NCBI GenBank assembly: GCA_963741385.1
Contig: CAVUHO010000010.1
Location: forward strand, 124,001 to 188,000
DNA from: Sulfomarinibacter sp963741385
GTDB lineage: Bacteria; Acidobacteriota; Thermoanaerobaculia; Thermoanaerobaculales; Sulfomarinibacteraceae
Reading direction: 5' to 3'
DNA length: 64,000 nucleotides
Under the pieces are notes generated by a model that saw only the letters and a program-made list of their open reading frames with translations, ran no database searches and was not told where the DNA came from. This document shows, in pieces, positions 18,197-26,611 of the stretch. The position numbers and the translations under genes were made by a program. Every line of letters begins with the position of its first letter. The stretch's first letter is position 1.

Positions 18197-18229
18197 TTGA
18201 CAGTTCTATACTCGCCGGTGCGATAGAAC
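18197..18229 (+). promoter_or_regulatory. Peroxiredoxin promoter region with inverted-repeat operator
   Basis: TTGACA at 18197-18202 is a good -35 candidate; a -10 is less clear (GCGATA at 17-bp spacing). Immediately after the -35 lies a perfect inverted repeat, GTTCTAT (18203-18209) and ATAGAAC (18223-18229), 13-bp spacer. A regulator bound there would block or contact polymerase. The regulator is unknown. Confidence 0.45.
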
Positions 18230-18252
18230 ATCGGAACGAAAGGAGCCCACAG

Positions 18253-18867
18253 ATGAGTGAAGGAATCACCGAAATGAAGGTCGGCCAGAAAGTGCCCGAC
18301 TTCGAGCTCACGGTCTACGAACCCGAAAATCACGGCTTCGGCAAGCGCAGCCTTGCCAATCTGAAGAAGGAGGGGAAGTGGACGATCCTGTTCTTCTACC
18401 CCGCCGACTTCACCTTTGTCTGAGCAACCGAATTCGCTGCTCTGGCAGAGCAGCAAGACCGGTTCCGGAAGATGGGCGCCGAGCTCATCACAGTTTCGAC
18501 CGACACCGAGTTCGTCCACCTGGCGTGGAAGCGTGACGAGAAGGAACTTGCCGATGTGAAGTACGCGATGGGCGCCGATCCGACGGGCAACCTGTCGCGG
18601 CTGTTCGGCGTCTACGACCCGGGCTCGGGTCTCGCGCTGCGCGGCACTTTCATCATCAGCCCCGACGGCACCCTCTTCAACTCCGAGGTCAACTTCTACA
18701 ACATGGGCCGCAACATCGACGAGCTGATGCGCAAGTTCAAGGCCAACCTCTATCTCGCGAGAAAGGCCAACGAGGGCTGCCCCTCGAAGTGGAAGGACGA
18801 CGGCGACAAGACGCTGCGTCCGGGACCCGAGATGGTCGGAAGGGTGCACGAGGCGCTGAACGACTGA
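18253..18867 (+). CDS. AhpC/Prx1-type peroxiredoxin, selenocysteine at the peroxidatic position
   Basis: 204 residues if TGA at 18421-18423 is read as selenocysteine (residue 57). The peroxidatic motif normally FYPADFTFVCPTEF reads FYPADFTFV-Sec-ATEF here, with coding continuing in frame through a complete peroxiredoxin. The resolving cysteine is kept at C176 (EGCPSKW); the Sec57-C176 spacing of 119 equals that between the two cysteines of E. coli AhpC. A SECIS-like hairpin follows the TGA. It should reduce H2O2 and organic peroxides in the cytosol. AGGAG precedes ATG 18253. Automatic callers will split it or call it a pseudogene. Sec use is inferred, not shown; the genome must encode SelA/B/C/D. 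Confidence 0.88.
18421..18464 (+). promoter_or_regulatory. UGA codon and bacterial SECIS-like hairpin
   Basis: Twelve bases after the TGA, GCTGCTC-TGGCA-GAGCAGC (18436-18454) forms a perfect 7-bp stem with a GG-containing loop. A lower stem AACCG (18426-18430) / CGGTT (18460-18464) continues it. Spacing and size resemble the fdhF SECIS, whose upper stem begins 11 bases after UGA. Confidence 0.8.
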
Positions 18868-18890
18868 CAACCGGAACGTCAATCGACAAT

Positions 18891-18921
18891 AGCCGCCTCC
18901 GAGAAAGAGGCGGCTTTTTTT
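18891..18921 (+). terminator. Rho-independent terminator of the peroxiredoxin gene
   Basis: AGCCGCCTC (18891-18899) pairs with GAGGCGGCT (18907-18915) and is followed by seven T. It is the clearest intrinsic terminator in the window, 24 bases after the stop codon. Confidence 0.95.
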
Positions 18922-18929
18922 GCGCACGT

Positions 18930-18989
18930 GAAAGGGAGAAAGGGGGAAAGGGAGCCATCGCAATTTCGGATTTCGGATTTCGGATTTTT
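18930..18989. repeat. Composite octad-heptad element
   Basis: Three purine octads (GAAAGGGA, GAAAGGGG, GAAAGGGA; 18930-18953), then CCATCGC and about four ATTTCGG heptads (18961-18989). The arrangement is the same as at 4981 and 13041. Confidence 0.85.
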
Positions 18990-19074
18990 CTTACCGTTTC
19001 GTGAAAGATGCCGGGCCTTCCCCGTTGTGGTATCTGTTATGGCCACCTTCCCCTCGTGCAAACCGGATGCGCTT

Positions 19075-19152
19075 GCCACGGTATAGCCGGAGGCGAAGCG
19101 GGGTGAGTGGCAAATCCGAAATCCGAAATCCGAAATTCACTTTCTCCCCTGC
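19075..19152. repeat. CACGG...GGCGAAGC repeat, inverted heptads and pyrimidine tract
   Basis: A CCACGGTATAGCCGGAGGCG variant (19075-19106), then AAATCCG heptads (19111-19138) in the orientation opposite to those at 18961, then TCTCCCCTGCTCCC. With 18930-18989 it brackets about 120 bp that hold no gene. Confidence 0.75.
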
Positions 19153-19158
19153 TCCCGT

Positions 19159-20931
19159 TCACAGCTGCTCGTCCGCACTTCCCACCAGCTCCAGATTCTG
19201 GGCGTCGTAAAGCTGCCGGTACAGACCGTTTTGGATCAGTAGCTCCCGGTGGTTGCCGCGTTCGACCATTCGACCGCCGTCGAGAACCACGATTTCGTCC
19301 AGCCCTTCCGCCGCCACCAACCTGTGGGTGATGAGAATGATCGTCCGTTCCGCGAAGTGTTCGAATAGGGAAAGCATGACCCGATTTTCGGTGATGGGGT
19401 CGAGCCCTGAGGTGGGTTCATCGAGCACGGCGATGGAGGGATCTCTGAGGAATAGACGAGCCAGAGCGAGGCGGCGACGCTGGCCGCCCGAAAGCTGCAT
19501 ACCGTGCTCGCCGATCCAGGTCTCCCAGCCACCTGGCAGACAATAAATGGTGTCGAGGAATTCGGCCTGCTCAGCGGCCCGGTCCAACTGCTCCTGGTCT
19601 GCATCGGGAACGGCCAGGAGAAGATTGTCGCGGATCGTGCCGGTGAAGAGATCCGTCTGCTGCGGCAGCACGCCGATGGCGGAGCGGAGGCTTTCGAGGG
19701 AGTACGAATCCAACCGTCGTCCACCGAGGCGGATCTCGCCTTGGGAAGGGTCCCAGAACCGGAGGAGAAGGTGGACGAGGGTCGACTTGCCGGCCCCGGA
19801 GGGACCGACCACGGCCACCCGAGTCCCCATGCGCATCCCGAGGTCGAGTTCTCGCAGCGCCGGTCTGACGACACCCGGGTAGGTGAAGGAAAGCTGACGC
19901 AACTCGAGAATCGGCTCTGTGGATTGCGTCAGACCCGATGGATCCACGCGGCACGGTTCGTCTGGATTTCTCACGGCAGGCTCGCCGTCGAGAACGGCAA
20001 AGATCCGTTCGGCCGCCGCGAGCTGGTCGGAGATGCCGCGGGCCGCGGCGGGGAGGGGCTGCACAGCCTCGAAGGCCGCCATGACCACCAGACAGACGAC
20101 GGCAAGCCCAACGCCGGTCAATCTCCCCTCGCCCACCATTGGGATCCCGACAACCACGACCAGCCAGACCGTCGCATGGGTGGCGAAGGTGACGCCGGCT
20201 GAGCCCAGGGCCTCGCGGCGGGCGGCCCGTTCCCGGGCGGCCTCTGTCCGGCGCGAGAGCTCCTCGACCTTCCTTTCCTGGCGGCCGCCCTGGCCAAAGG
20301 CAAGGAGATCTGCCATCCCCTGCACGCCGTCCGCCACCGCAACGGCAAGCTCGGAGCGCACGGCTATGAGCCTGCCGCCGGCCCGTCGCCCGAGTTCGAG
20401 CACACCCACCGAAACCAGAATGGAGGTGGCGACGAAGGCCACGAGGAAGACCAACGCCAACTCGGTTGCGTAGGAGCCGAGGACGAAAGCAGTTCCGACG
20501 GCCACGACCGCCGCCACCAGCGGCGGCGCCACGGCACGGATGAAGAGTTCCTGCAGCGACTCCACGTCGGCCACCGCACGGGTCAGAAGGTCCGAGCTCC
20601 GCATCTCGATGATCCGAGCCGGGGCCAGGGGCTCCAACGCGCGGAAGAACCACTGCCGCAACCGTCCCAGCAATCGCAGGGTCAACTGGTGCGACACCAA
20701 CCGTTCGAGGTAGCGGAAAATGCCGCGGCTGACGCCGAAGAAGCGCACGCCGACGATGGCCACCTGGAGTTCGGCGATGGAGGGATGCAGCGCGGCCGAG
20801 GCGATCAGGAAGGCGGCCGTGCCCATGAGCCCGATGCCGCTGCCGACGGTGGCGACGCCCAACGCCACGGCCGCCGCCATCTGCCACCGGAAGGGACCCA
20901 ACAGCCGCAGCAGCCGCAACAGTGTCTTCAC
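19159..20931 (-). CDS. cydC: Thiol-reductant ABC exporter subunit CydC
   Basis: 590 residues. The N-terminal six-helix membrane domain (about 15-310) is followed by an ATPase with Walker A GPSGAGKSTLVHLLLRF, signature LSGGQRRRLALARLF and Walker B IAVLDEPTSGLD. With CydD it exports glutathione/cysteine to the periplasm, which is needed to assemble cytochrome bd. The GTG start overlaps the cydD stop as GTGA, so the two halves are cotranslated. cydAB lie immediately upstream of cydDC on the same strand, separated by a terminator. Confidence 0.92.
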   Translation of the reverse strand: MKTLLRLLRLLGPFRWQMAAAVALGVATVGSGIGLMGTAAFLIASAALHPSIAELQVAIVGVRFFGVSRGIFRYLERLVSHQLTLRLLGRLRQWFFRALEPLAPARIIEMRSSDLLTRAVADVESLQELFIRAVAPPLVAAVVAVGTAFVLGSYATELALVFLVAFVATSILVSVGVLELGRRAGGRLIAVRSELAVAVADGVQGMADLLAFGQGGRQERKVEELSRRTEAARERAARREALGSAGVTFATHATVWLVVVVGIPMVGEGRLTGVGLAVVCLVVMAAFEAVQPLPAAARGISDQLAAAERIFAVLDGEPAVRNPDEPCRVDPSGLTQSTEPILELRQLSFTYPGVVRPALRELDLGMRMGTRVAVVGPSGAGKSTLVHLLLRFWDPSQGEIRLGGRRLDSYSLESLRSAIGVLPQQTDLFTGTIRDNLLLAVPDADQEQLDRAAEQAEFLDTIYCLPGGWETWIGEHGMQLSGGQRRRLALARLFLRDPSIAVLDEPTSGLDPITENRVMLSLFEHFAERTIILITHRLVAAEGLDEIVVLDGGRMVERGNHRELLIQNGLYRQLYDAQNLELVGSADEQL

Positions 20932-22652
20932 TTGGCGCTTCCGTAATCTCGAACGAGCCCACGGTACAGAGCGCAGCGATCGAGCAGATCCTGATGACGG
21001 CCCTGGTCGGCGACTCGTCCGTCGTCGAGCACCACGATTCGGTCAGCGGCCATGACCGTGGGCAGCCGGTGCGCGATGATCAGGACCGATCGTCGTTCGA
21101 GGAGGGTCGCCAGGGTCTCGTCAAGCTCGGTCTGGAGCCGCGGATCGAGGTCCTCGGTGGGCTCGTCGAGAATGAGCACCGGAGCATCAGCGAGGAACGC
21201 ACGGGCCAGCGCCAGGCGCCGGGCCTGGCCTCCGCTCAGCTTCGCCCCCCGCTCACCGACCTGGGTCGCCGCACCGTCCGGCATCTCTGAGAGGAAAGCT
21301 TCCGCCGATGCGAGCTTCACGGCGGTGGTGAACTCATCCGCCGAAGCCTCGGGACGCGCGAGAAGGATGTTTCCTTCTGCGGTGTCGGCGAAGAGGTGGG
21401 GGTGTTGGGGCACCCAGGCTACCGCCCGCCGCCACGCCTCCAGATCGATCTCGGCGGCGTCGATGCCGTCGGCCGTCAGCCGCCCGCTGTCCGGCGCGAC
21501 GAAGCGCAGCAGCAGGCGGGCGAGAGTGGTCTTGCCGGAGCCGGACGGCCCGACCAGGGCGACGATCTCCCCGGGGTCGATGGTCAGGCTGACATCGTGC
21601 AACGCGGACCGCCCGCCCGGGTAGGCGAAGGACACTCCATCGAGAGCGAAGGACGGCCGCGCCGGCATCCTGCGACCGGCGGTTGCAGGTATCGACCGCT
21701 GCTCGCCCTCGAGAATCTCGCCCAACCGTGCCGCTGCCGTCGCCCCTGCGAGACCGGCGTGAAAAGCGGCGCCCAGCCGGCGCATCGGCAGGTAGAATTC
21801 GGGCGCCAGCAAGAGCACGAAGAACGCCGCCTCGAATTCAAGCCGCCCGCCAAGAAGCCGCAATCCGATCTCCACCGCCACCACCGCCACACTCAAGGTG
21901 GCGACGAGCTCCAGGACCAGCGCCGACAGGAAGGCGATGCGGAGCACCGCCATCGACGACGAGCGGAAGGCCTCGCTCACCCGACCGATGGCTGCGATCT
22001 GTTCCCTGGAACGACCGAGAATCTTGAGGGTTGTCAGTCCCTGGATGACGTCAAGAAAAAACGCACCGAGGCGCGCCATATCGAGGAACTGGCGGCGCGA
22101 ACGAAGCTCGGCCATTCGTCCGATGAGAAACATGAAAATCGGGATGAGAGGAGCGGTGAGGATGAAAACGATACCCGAAAGCAGATCGCGGGACAGGACA
22201 ACCGCGGCCACAGTCGCCGGCATCACCGCGGCCAATGCGAGTTGCGGCAGGTATTGGGCGACGTATGCATCAAGGGCCTCGATGCCACCGGTCAGCAGGG
22301 TGACGAGTTCACCTGTCCGCTCTCCCTCCGCAGCCACCGGACCACGGTCGAGGAGACGGGCGAAGACCCGGCTGCGGAGCTCGTGTTTGACCCCCGCCGC
22401 GGCGTGAGCGGCTGCCGAGTCGGCAGCCCACGACAGCGCGGCCCGGACCGTAATCGCCGCCAGCAACCACCCGAGGATGGGCGCCACCGCTGTCCGGTTC
22501 GCCCCCTTCAGGAAGACTTCGGCAATGATGTGGGCCAGCAGCCAGGCCTGGACCACAGTGACGACGCCGCCCAGCCATCCGAGGGCGACGCTCGCGACCA
22601 GCGAAAGCCGGTGACTGTGTGCGAGATCGAGGAGCCTGCGATCCAGGTACAT
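20928..22652 (-). CDS. cydD: Thiol-reductant ABC exporter subunit CydD
   Basis: 574-residue half transporter: membrane domain about 1-310, then ATPase with Walker A GPSGSGKTTLARLLLRF, signature LSGGQARRLALARAFLAD and Walker B VLILDEPTEDLDP. It forms the CydDC heterodimer in the inner membrane. It starts 85 bases after the cydB stop. A hairpin terminator lies in that gap, so cydDC may have its own promoter or depend on read-through. Confidence 0.92.
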   Translation of the reverse strand: MYLDRRLLDLAHSHRLSLVASVALGWLGGVVTVVQAWLLAHIIAEVFLKGANRTAVAPILGWLLAAITVRAALSWAADSAAAHAAAGVKHELRSRVFARLLDRGPVAAEGERTGELVTLLTGGIEALDAYVAQYLPQLALAAVMPATVAAVVLSRDLLSGIVFILTAPLIPIFMFLIGRMAELRSRRQFLDMARLGAFFLDVIQGLTTLKILGRSREQIAAIGRVSEAFRSSSMAVLRIAFLSALVLELVATLSVAVVAVEIGLRLLGGRLEFEAAFFVLLLAPEFYLPMRRLGAAFHAGLAGATAAARLGEILEGEQRSIPATAGRRMPARPSFALDGVSFAYPGGRSALHDVSLTIDPGEIVALVGPSGSGKTTLARLLLRFVAPDSGRLTADGIDAAEIDLEAWRRAVAWVPQHPHLFADTAEGNILLARPEASADEFTTAVKLASAEAFLSEMPDGAATQVGERGAKLSGGQARRLALARAFLADAPVLILDEPTEDLDPRLQTELDETLATLLERRSVLIIAHRLPTVMAADRIVVLDDGRVADQGRHQDLLDRCALYRGLVRDYGSAK

Positions 22653-22681
22653 CGCCGTTCAGGATACGACGGACGAGATCT

Positions 22682-22713
22682 GAAATAGAAACCGGGGAGG
22701 TGCTCCTCCCCGG
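22682..22713 (-). terminator. Terminator-like hairpin after cydB
   Basis: CCGGGGAGG-AGCA-CCTCCCCGG on the minus strand (22713-22692), a perfect 9-bp GC stem, followed by TTTCTATTTC. It would end or reduce cydAB transcription before cydDC. Confidence 0.75.
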
Positions 22714-22737
22714 TAGTCCGCTGCGTTGTGCGGAACG

Positions 22738-23751
22738 TCAGTACTCGAGATGCGACTCCGGCGTGATGCGCTGCCGGAAGACCCAGTAGGACCACGCCTG
22801 GTACACCAGCACCACCGGCACCAGCAGACCGGCGACGATGCTCATGACCTTCAAGGTGTAGGGGCTGGACGATGCGTTGTAAATGGTGAGGCTCCACGCC
22901 GGGTCGAGGCTGGAAACCATGACCCGGGGGAAGAGCGCGATGAAGATGGTGACGGTCGTAAACGCGACCGAGATCGAGGTGAGGATGAAGCTCCAACCGT
23001 CATGCCGGTTTGCGATCGTCCAGCGCGTCGCAAGGAGGGCGATGACTGCGATCGTCGGGACGACACCGGGGTTGAGGCCCAGTCGCTGCTGCACATCGGT
23101 CATGAAGTAGGTACCGAAAGCAAAGAGCACGAGGAAGAGCGCGGCCGGGAACCAGAGTCTGCGGGCCGCTTTGTGGGCACGCTCCTCCATTTCACCCCCG
23201 AGCTTGAGAGTGAGGAAGTTGGCCCCATGCAGGGTGAAAACGGTGAGCGAGGCGAGACCGGCGATGAGTGCGTAGGGGTTGAGAAGATTGAAGAAACCAC
23301 CCACGTAGTTCATGTTCTGGTCGATCGGGACCCCCCGCACCAGATTGGCCATCGCCACGCCCCACAAAAGGGCCGGGATCGCGCTGCCGAAGAAGATGCA
23401 CCAGTCCCATAGGCTGCGCCACCTGGGATCATCCATCTTCGAACGGAACTCGAAAGACACTGCCCGGGATATGAGTGCCAGGAGCATCAACAACAGAGCG
23501 ATGTAGAAGCCCGAAAAGAGGGTCGCGTACCAGTGGGGAAAGGCCGCAAACATCGCCCCGCCGGCGGTCAGCATCCAGACCTCGTTGCCGTCCCACACCG
23601 GACCGATGCTGTTGACAATCATGCGCCGCTCTTTGTCGTTCTTGCCCAGGAACGGCAACAGGATGCCGACACCGTAGTCGAACCCTTCGAGGAAGAAGAA
23701 GCCGACGAAGAGCACGCCAATGAGTGCGAACCAGAGAGTGTTGAGATCCAT
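22738..23751 (-). CDS. cydB: Cytochrome bd quinol oxidase subunit II
   Basis: 337 residues, eight to nine membrane helices, with the CydB start LNTLWFALIGVLFVGFFFLEGFDYGVGILLPFLG and the GPVWDGNEVWMLTAGGAMFAAFP segment that is highly conserved in the family. With CydA it forms the high-affinity terminal oxidase that reduces O2 with quinol under low oxygen. ATG 23751 has GGAG upstream; longer frames would overlap cydA. It lies 16 bases after the cydA stop. Confidence 0.95.
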   Translation of the reverse strand: MDLNTLWFALIGVLFVGFFFLEGFDYGVGILLPFLGKNDKERRMIVNSIGPVWDGNEVWMLTAGGAMFAAFPHWYATLFSGFYIALLLMLLALISRAVSFEFRSKMDDPRWRSLWDWCIFFGSAIPALLWGVAMANLVRGVPIDQNMNYVGGFFNLLNPYALIAGLASLTVFTLHGANFLTLKLGGEMEERAHKAARRLWFPAALFLVLFAFGTYFMTDVQQRLGLNPGVVPTIAVIALLATRWTIANRHDGWSFILTSISVAFTTVTIFIALFPRVMVSSLDPAWSLTIYNASSSPYTLKVMSIVAGLLVPVVLVYQAWSYWVFRQRITPESHLEY

Positions 23752-23767
23752 GATGTGCTCCCTTCTC

Positions 23768-25141
23768 TCACCGCGCCCCGGTGGGCGCGAGATCGGCGTC
23801 GGTTGTTTCAGGGACTCCGGCCTCTGCGTACTTGCGGAGAAGGACAACGTCCGCAACCATCAACAGGGCGTAGAGCAGGGTGAAGGCGATCAGAGAAAAC
23901 AGCACCATGCCGGCACCGACGGTCGGGGAGACCGCATCGGCAGTCTGCTGCAATCCAAAGACGATCCACGGCTGGCGGGCGACCTCGGTGAAGATCCAAC
24001 CGGTGGAGTTGGCGAGATAGGGCAGCGCGATGGCCCAGAGCATGAGTTTGAGGTAGCGGGGCGACTGCTCCATCCGATCCTTGGACGCCTTCCAAAGTCC
24101 GTACAGCGCAAGCACCAGCATCAGACCGCCCGCGCCGACCATGATGCGGAAGGTCCAGTACGAGATTGCCACCGGCGGCACGTAATCACCGGGCCCGAAC
24201 CGTCCGACGTACTCGTCCTGGAGGTCGTTGATGCCGCGCACCTCTCCAGTGAACGAGTTGTGGGCGAGGAAGCTCAAGAGGCCCGGCACGCGGATCGCGA
24301 AGACATCGCGCCGCTCCTTTTCGTTGCCGATGGTGAAGAGCGACATCGCCGCCGGGTCCTCGGTCTGCCACAGGGCCTCGGCCGCCGCCATTTTCATCGG
24401 TTGGATGCGGGTCATGTACTGGGCTTGGGTGTGGCCGACGAGGATCACCAGCACTGTGCCGATCGTCCCGTAAAGGATCGAGATCCGGAAGGAGCGACGG
24501 AAGACCTCGAGGTTCGCAGATCCGCGCAGAAGGTGGAAGGCGGAAATGCCGGCGACGAAAAACCCGGTGGTGGCCATCGCCGAGGTGAAAACGTGCGGCC
24601 ACTGAACCCATACATGGCCGTTGCCGAGCAGTGCGAAGAAGTTGTCCATCTCCGCGCGCCCGTTGCGCAGCACGTAGCCCACAGGCTGTTGCATGAAGGA
24701 GTTGGCGACCAGGATCCACAGGGCCGACAGGTTGGAGCCGATGGCCACAAGCCACATCACCGTCGCATGCGCCCTCTTCGACAGCTTGTCCCAACCAAAG
24801 ATCCAGACTCCGAGAAAGATCGATTCGAGGTAGAAGGCGAGCAGGGCTTCAATGGCCAAAGGGGCGCCGAAGATGTCGCCCATGAAACGCGAGTACTCCG
24901 ACCAGTTCATGCCGAACTGGAACTCCTGGACGATTCCGGTGGCGACGCCGATAGCGAAGTTGATGAGGAAGAGCTTGCCCCAGAACTTCGTCATCTTCTT
25001 GTACGTCTCGTCCCCCGTGCGCACGTACAGGGTCTCCATGATTGCGATCAAAACTGAGAGCCCGAGGGTCAAGGGCACGAAGAAAAAGTGGTAGACCGTG
25101 ACAATCGCGAATTGCAGTCTTGCGAGCACGACGACGTCCAT
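23768..25141 (-). CDS. cydA: Cytochrome bd quinol oxidase subunit I
   Basis: 457-residue haem-binding subunit. H18 (YHFFFVPLTLGLS) matches the b595 ligand H19 of E. coli; GMNWSEYSRFMGDIFGAPLAIEALLAFYLES and GRAEMDNFFALLGN are family motifs, and IFTEVARQPW is the conserved C-terminal part. AGGAGG lies seven bases before ATG 25141. It is the first gene of the cyd cluster. No cydX-sized gene is evident after cydB. A 15-bp palindrome in the promoter region (25324-25338) could be an oxygen- or redox-responsive operator. Confidence 0.95.
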   Translation of the reverse strand: MDVVVLARLQFAIVTVYHFFFVPLTLGLSVLIAIMETLYVRTGDETYKKMTKFWGKLFLINFAIGVATGIVQEFQFGMNWSEYSRFMGDIFGAPLAIEALLAFYLESIFLGVWIFGWDKLSKRAHATVMWLVAIGSNLSALWILVANSFMQQPVGYVLRNGRAEMDNFFALLGNGHVWVQWPHVFTSAMATTGFFVAGISAFHLLRGSANLEVFRRSFRISILYGTIGTVLVILVGHTQAQYMTRIQPMKMAAAEALWQTEDPAAMSLFTIGNEKERRDVFAIRVPGLLSFLAHNSFTGEVRGINDLQDEYVGRFGPGDYVPPVAISYWTFRIMVGAGGLMLVLALYGLWKASKDRMEQSPRYLKLMLWAIALPYLANSTGWIFTEVARQPWIVFGLQQTADAVSPTVGAGMVLFSLIAFTLLYALLMVADVVLLRKYAEAGVPETTDADLAPTGAR

Positions 25142-25323
25142 GAAGATCCTCCTTCCGAAATCAGCGATCCCCGGTGCGTAGCCGCTCCGGGGCAATTGAA
25201 TTCGAACTCGAAATCAGAGAGAGCTGGTCCGCATCATAGGGGTGCGGAGTGGGCTGGAGATACTGGGAATTGTTCTTTTCCATCTTCCTGAGGGACGAGA
25301 GTGTAGCATCGTAAAATCAGGTA

Positions 25324-25338
25324 AATAAACAGTTTATT
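25324..25338. promoter_or_regulatory. Palindrome upstream of cydA
   Basis: AATAAAC-A-GTTTATT is a perfect 15-bp palindrome about 185 bases upstream of cydA and 105 upstream of the divergent DUF1028 gene. It does not match the FNR box. The rest of the 25142-25442 gap is AT-richer than its surroundings and shows no gene. Confidence 0.45.
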
Positions 25339-25442
25339 GATCGTTCAAACATGCAACTGATCAACCACCCGGAGCTGGCGGGACCACAAGTGAGATGGGC
25401 GGGCTAGACTGCACATGACATCTTCTAACTCTGGAGGCCGCG

Positions 25443-26426
25443 ATGCGCCGTTTCGCCCTCGCCCTCATCGTGATCGCAGGTGCGCTGCCGCTGGCAGCCA
25501 ACGAGCCCCTCGTCCACACCTTTTCTATCGTCGCCCGCGATGCGGCGACCGGCGAGATGGGGGTGGCCGTCCAGTCGCACTGGTTCTCGGTCGGTTCGAT
25601 CGTCACCTGGGCCGAGGCCGGGGTCGGCGCGATCGCAACCCAGAGCTTTGTCGACCCGGCGTACGGCCCGCGCGGCCTCGAACTCATGAAGAGCGGTTTG
25701 TCAGCCGAGCAAGCGCTCGCAGCACTCCTGCTGGTTGACGAAGGTCGCGACGTCCGCCAGGTCGCGTTTGTGGACACCCAAGGCAACGTCGCCGCCCACA
25801 CCGGGGCCAGGTGCATCGAGGCCGCCGGTCACCACGTCGGCGACGGCTACTCTGTTCAGGCCAACATGATGCTCAACGACAAGGTGGTGCCGGCGATGGC
25901 TGCGGCCTACGAGTCCGCCGAGGGAGATCTCGCCGACCGGTTGATGGCCGCGCTCGTGGCGGCACAATCGGTCGGCGGCGACATCCGCGGCAAGCAATCG
26001 GCGGCGATGCTGATCGTCAAGCCCGAATCGACCGGCCGGTCCTGGGCCGATCGGGTACTCGAGTTACGGATCGAGGATGCCCCCGATCCGATCACCGAGC
26101 TCGAACGGCTGCTCACCGTCCACCGCGCCTACGAGCACATGAACGCCGGTGACGTCGCGGTCGAACACGAGAATCTCGAGCTCGCCATGACCGAGTACGG
26201 CGCCGCCGCCGAGCTGCTGCCCGGCAATGTCGAGGTCATGTACTGGGCCGCCGTCACCCTCGCCACCAGCGGCAGCCTCGATCAGGCCATACCCATGTTT
26301 CGCGAGGTCTTTGCAGCCGACCCCAACTGGATCGAGCTGACCCGGCGACTCCTCAAACCCGGCATCATCCCCGACACGCCCGAGGGCCGGGCGCTGGTGG
26401 AGCAGATCGTCGCCCTGGCACCGTGA
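25443..26426 (+). CDS. Secreted DUF1028 protein with TPR-like C-terminus
   Basis: 327 residues. A signal peptide covers about 1-20 (MRRFALALIVIAGALPLAAN). The DUF1028 domain (about 22-230) shows TFSIVARDAATGEMGVAVQS, GAIATQSFVDPAYGPRGLELM and QANMMLNDKVVPAMAAAY; this family has an Ntn-hydrolase-like fold and no settled function. The remainder (240-327) has helical TPR-type repeats (YGAAAELLPGNVEVMYWAAV; LDQAIPMFREVFAADPNW). An amidase or peptidase activity outside the cytoplasm is possible but unproven. The gene stands alone, divergent from cydA, and is followed by a heptad palindrome. Confidence 0.85.
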   Translation: MRRFALALIVIAGALPLAANEPLVHTFSIVARDAATGEMGVAVQSHWFSVGSIVTWAEAGVGAIATQSFVDPAYGPRGLELMKSGLSAEQALAALLLVDEGRDVRQVAFVDTQGNVAAHTGARCIEAAGHHVGDGYSVQANMMLNDKVVPAMAAAYESAEGDLADRLMAALVAAQSVGGDIRGKQSAAMLIVKPESTGRSWADRVLELRIEDAPDPITELERLLTVHRAYEHMNAGDVAVEHENLELAMTEYGAAAELLPGNVEVMYWAAVTLATSGSLDQAIPMFREVFAADPNWIELTRRLLKPGIIPDTPEGRALVEQIVALAP

Positions 26427-26518
26427 GGAATTTTGAATTCCTAATTTTGAATTTTGAATTTCCGTCCACCTTCCCACATCTATCGGACGGGGGGCGGCAT
26501 TCCTAATTCCTAATTCGC
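26426..26518. repeat. Heptad-bracketed GC element (ATTTTGA / AATTCCT words)
   Basis: AATTTTGA-type units on the left, core CCGTCCACCTTCCC...CGGACGGGGGGC, then AATTCCT units on the right. It begins on the stop codon of the DUF1028 gene. Confidence 0.8.
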
Positions 26519-26611
26519 CTAGGGCGAATGCCAGATCGGGATCGTCCACGCCCGTTCCTGGATGGCGGCCGACAGGCGCGGGTGCGGGGCTCGAGCCGAA
26601 GGATCGCTCCC

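Noticed and set aside
18118..18423. Truncated peroxiredoxin N-terminus as a separate gene or pseudogene
   Set aside because: The frame after TGA is fully coding and in the same phase, the TGA is exactly at the catalytic Cys, and a SECIS-like hairpin follows.
25330..25352. FNR box (TTGATCGTTCAA) upstream of cydA
   Set aside because: The half-sites have the wrong spacing for TTGAT-N4-ATCAA and the right half is incomplete.
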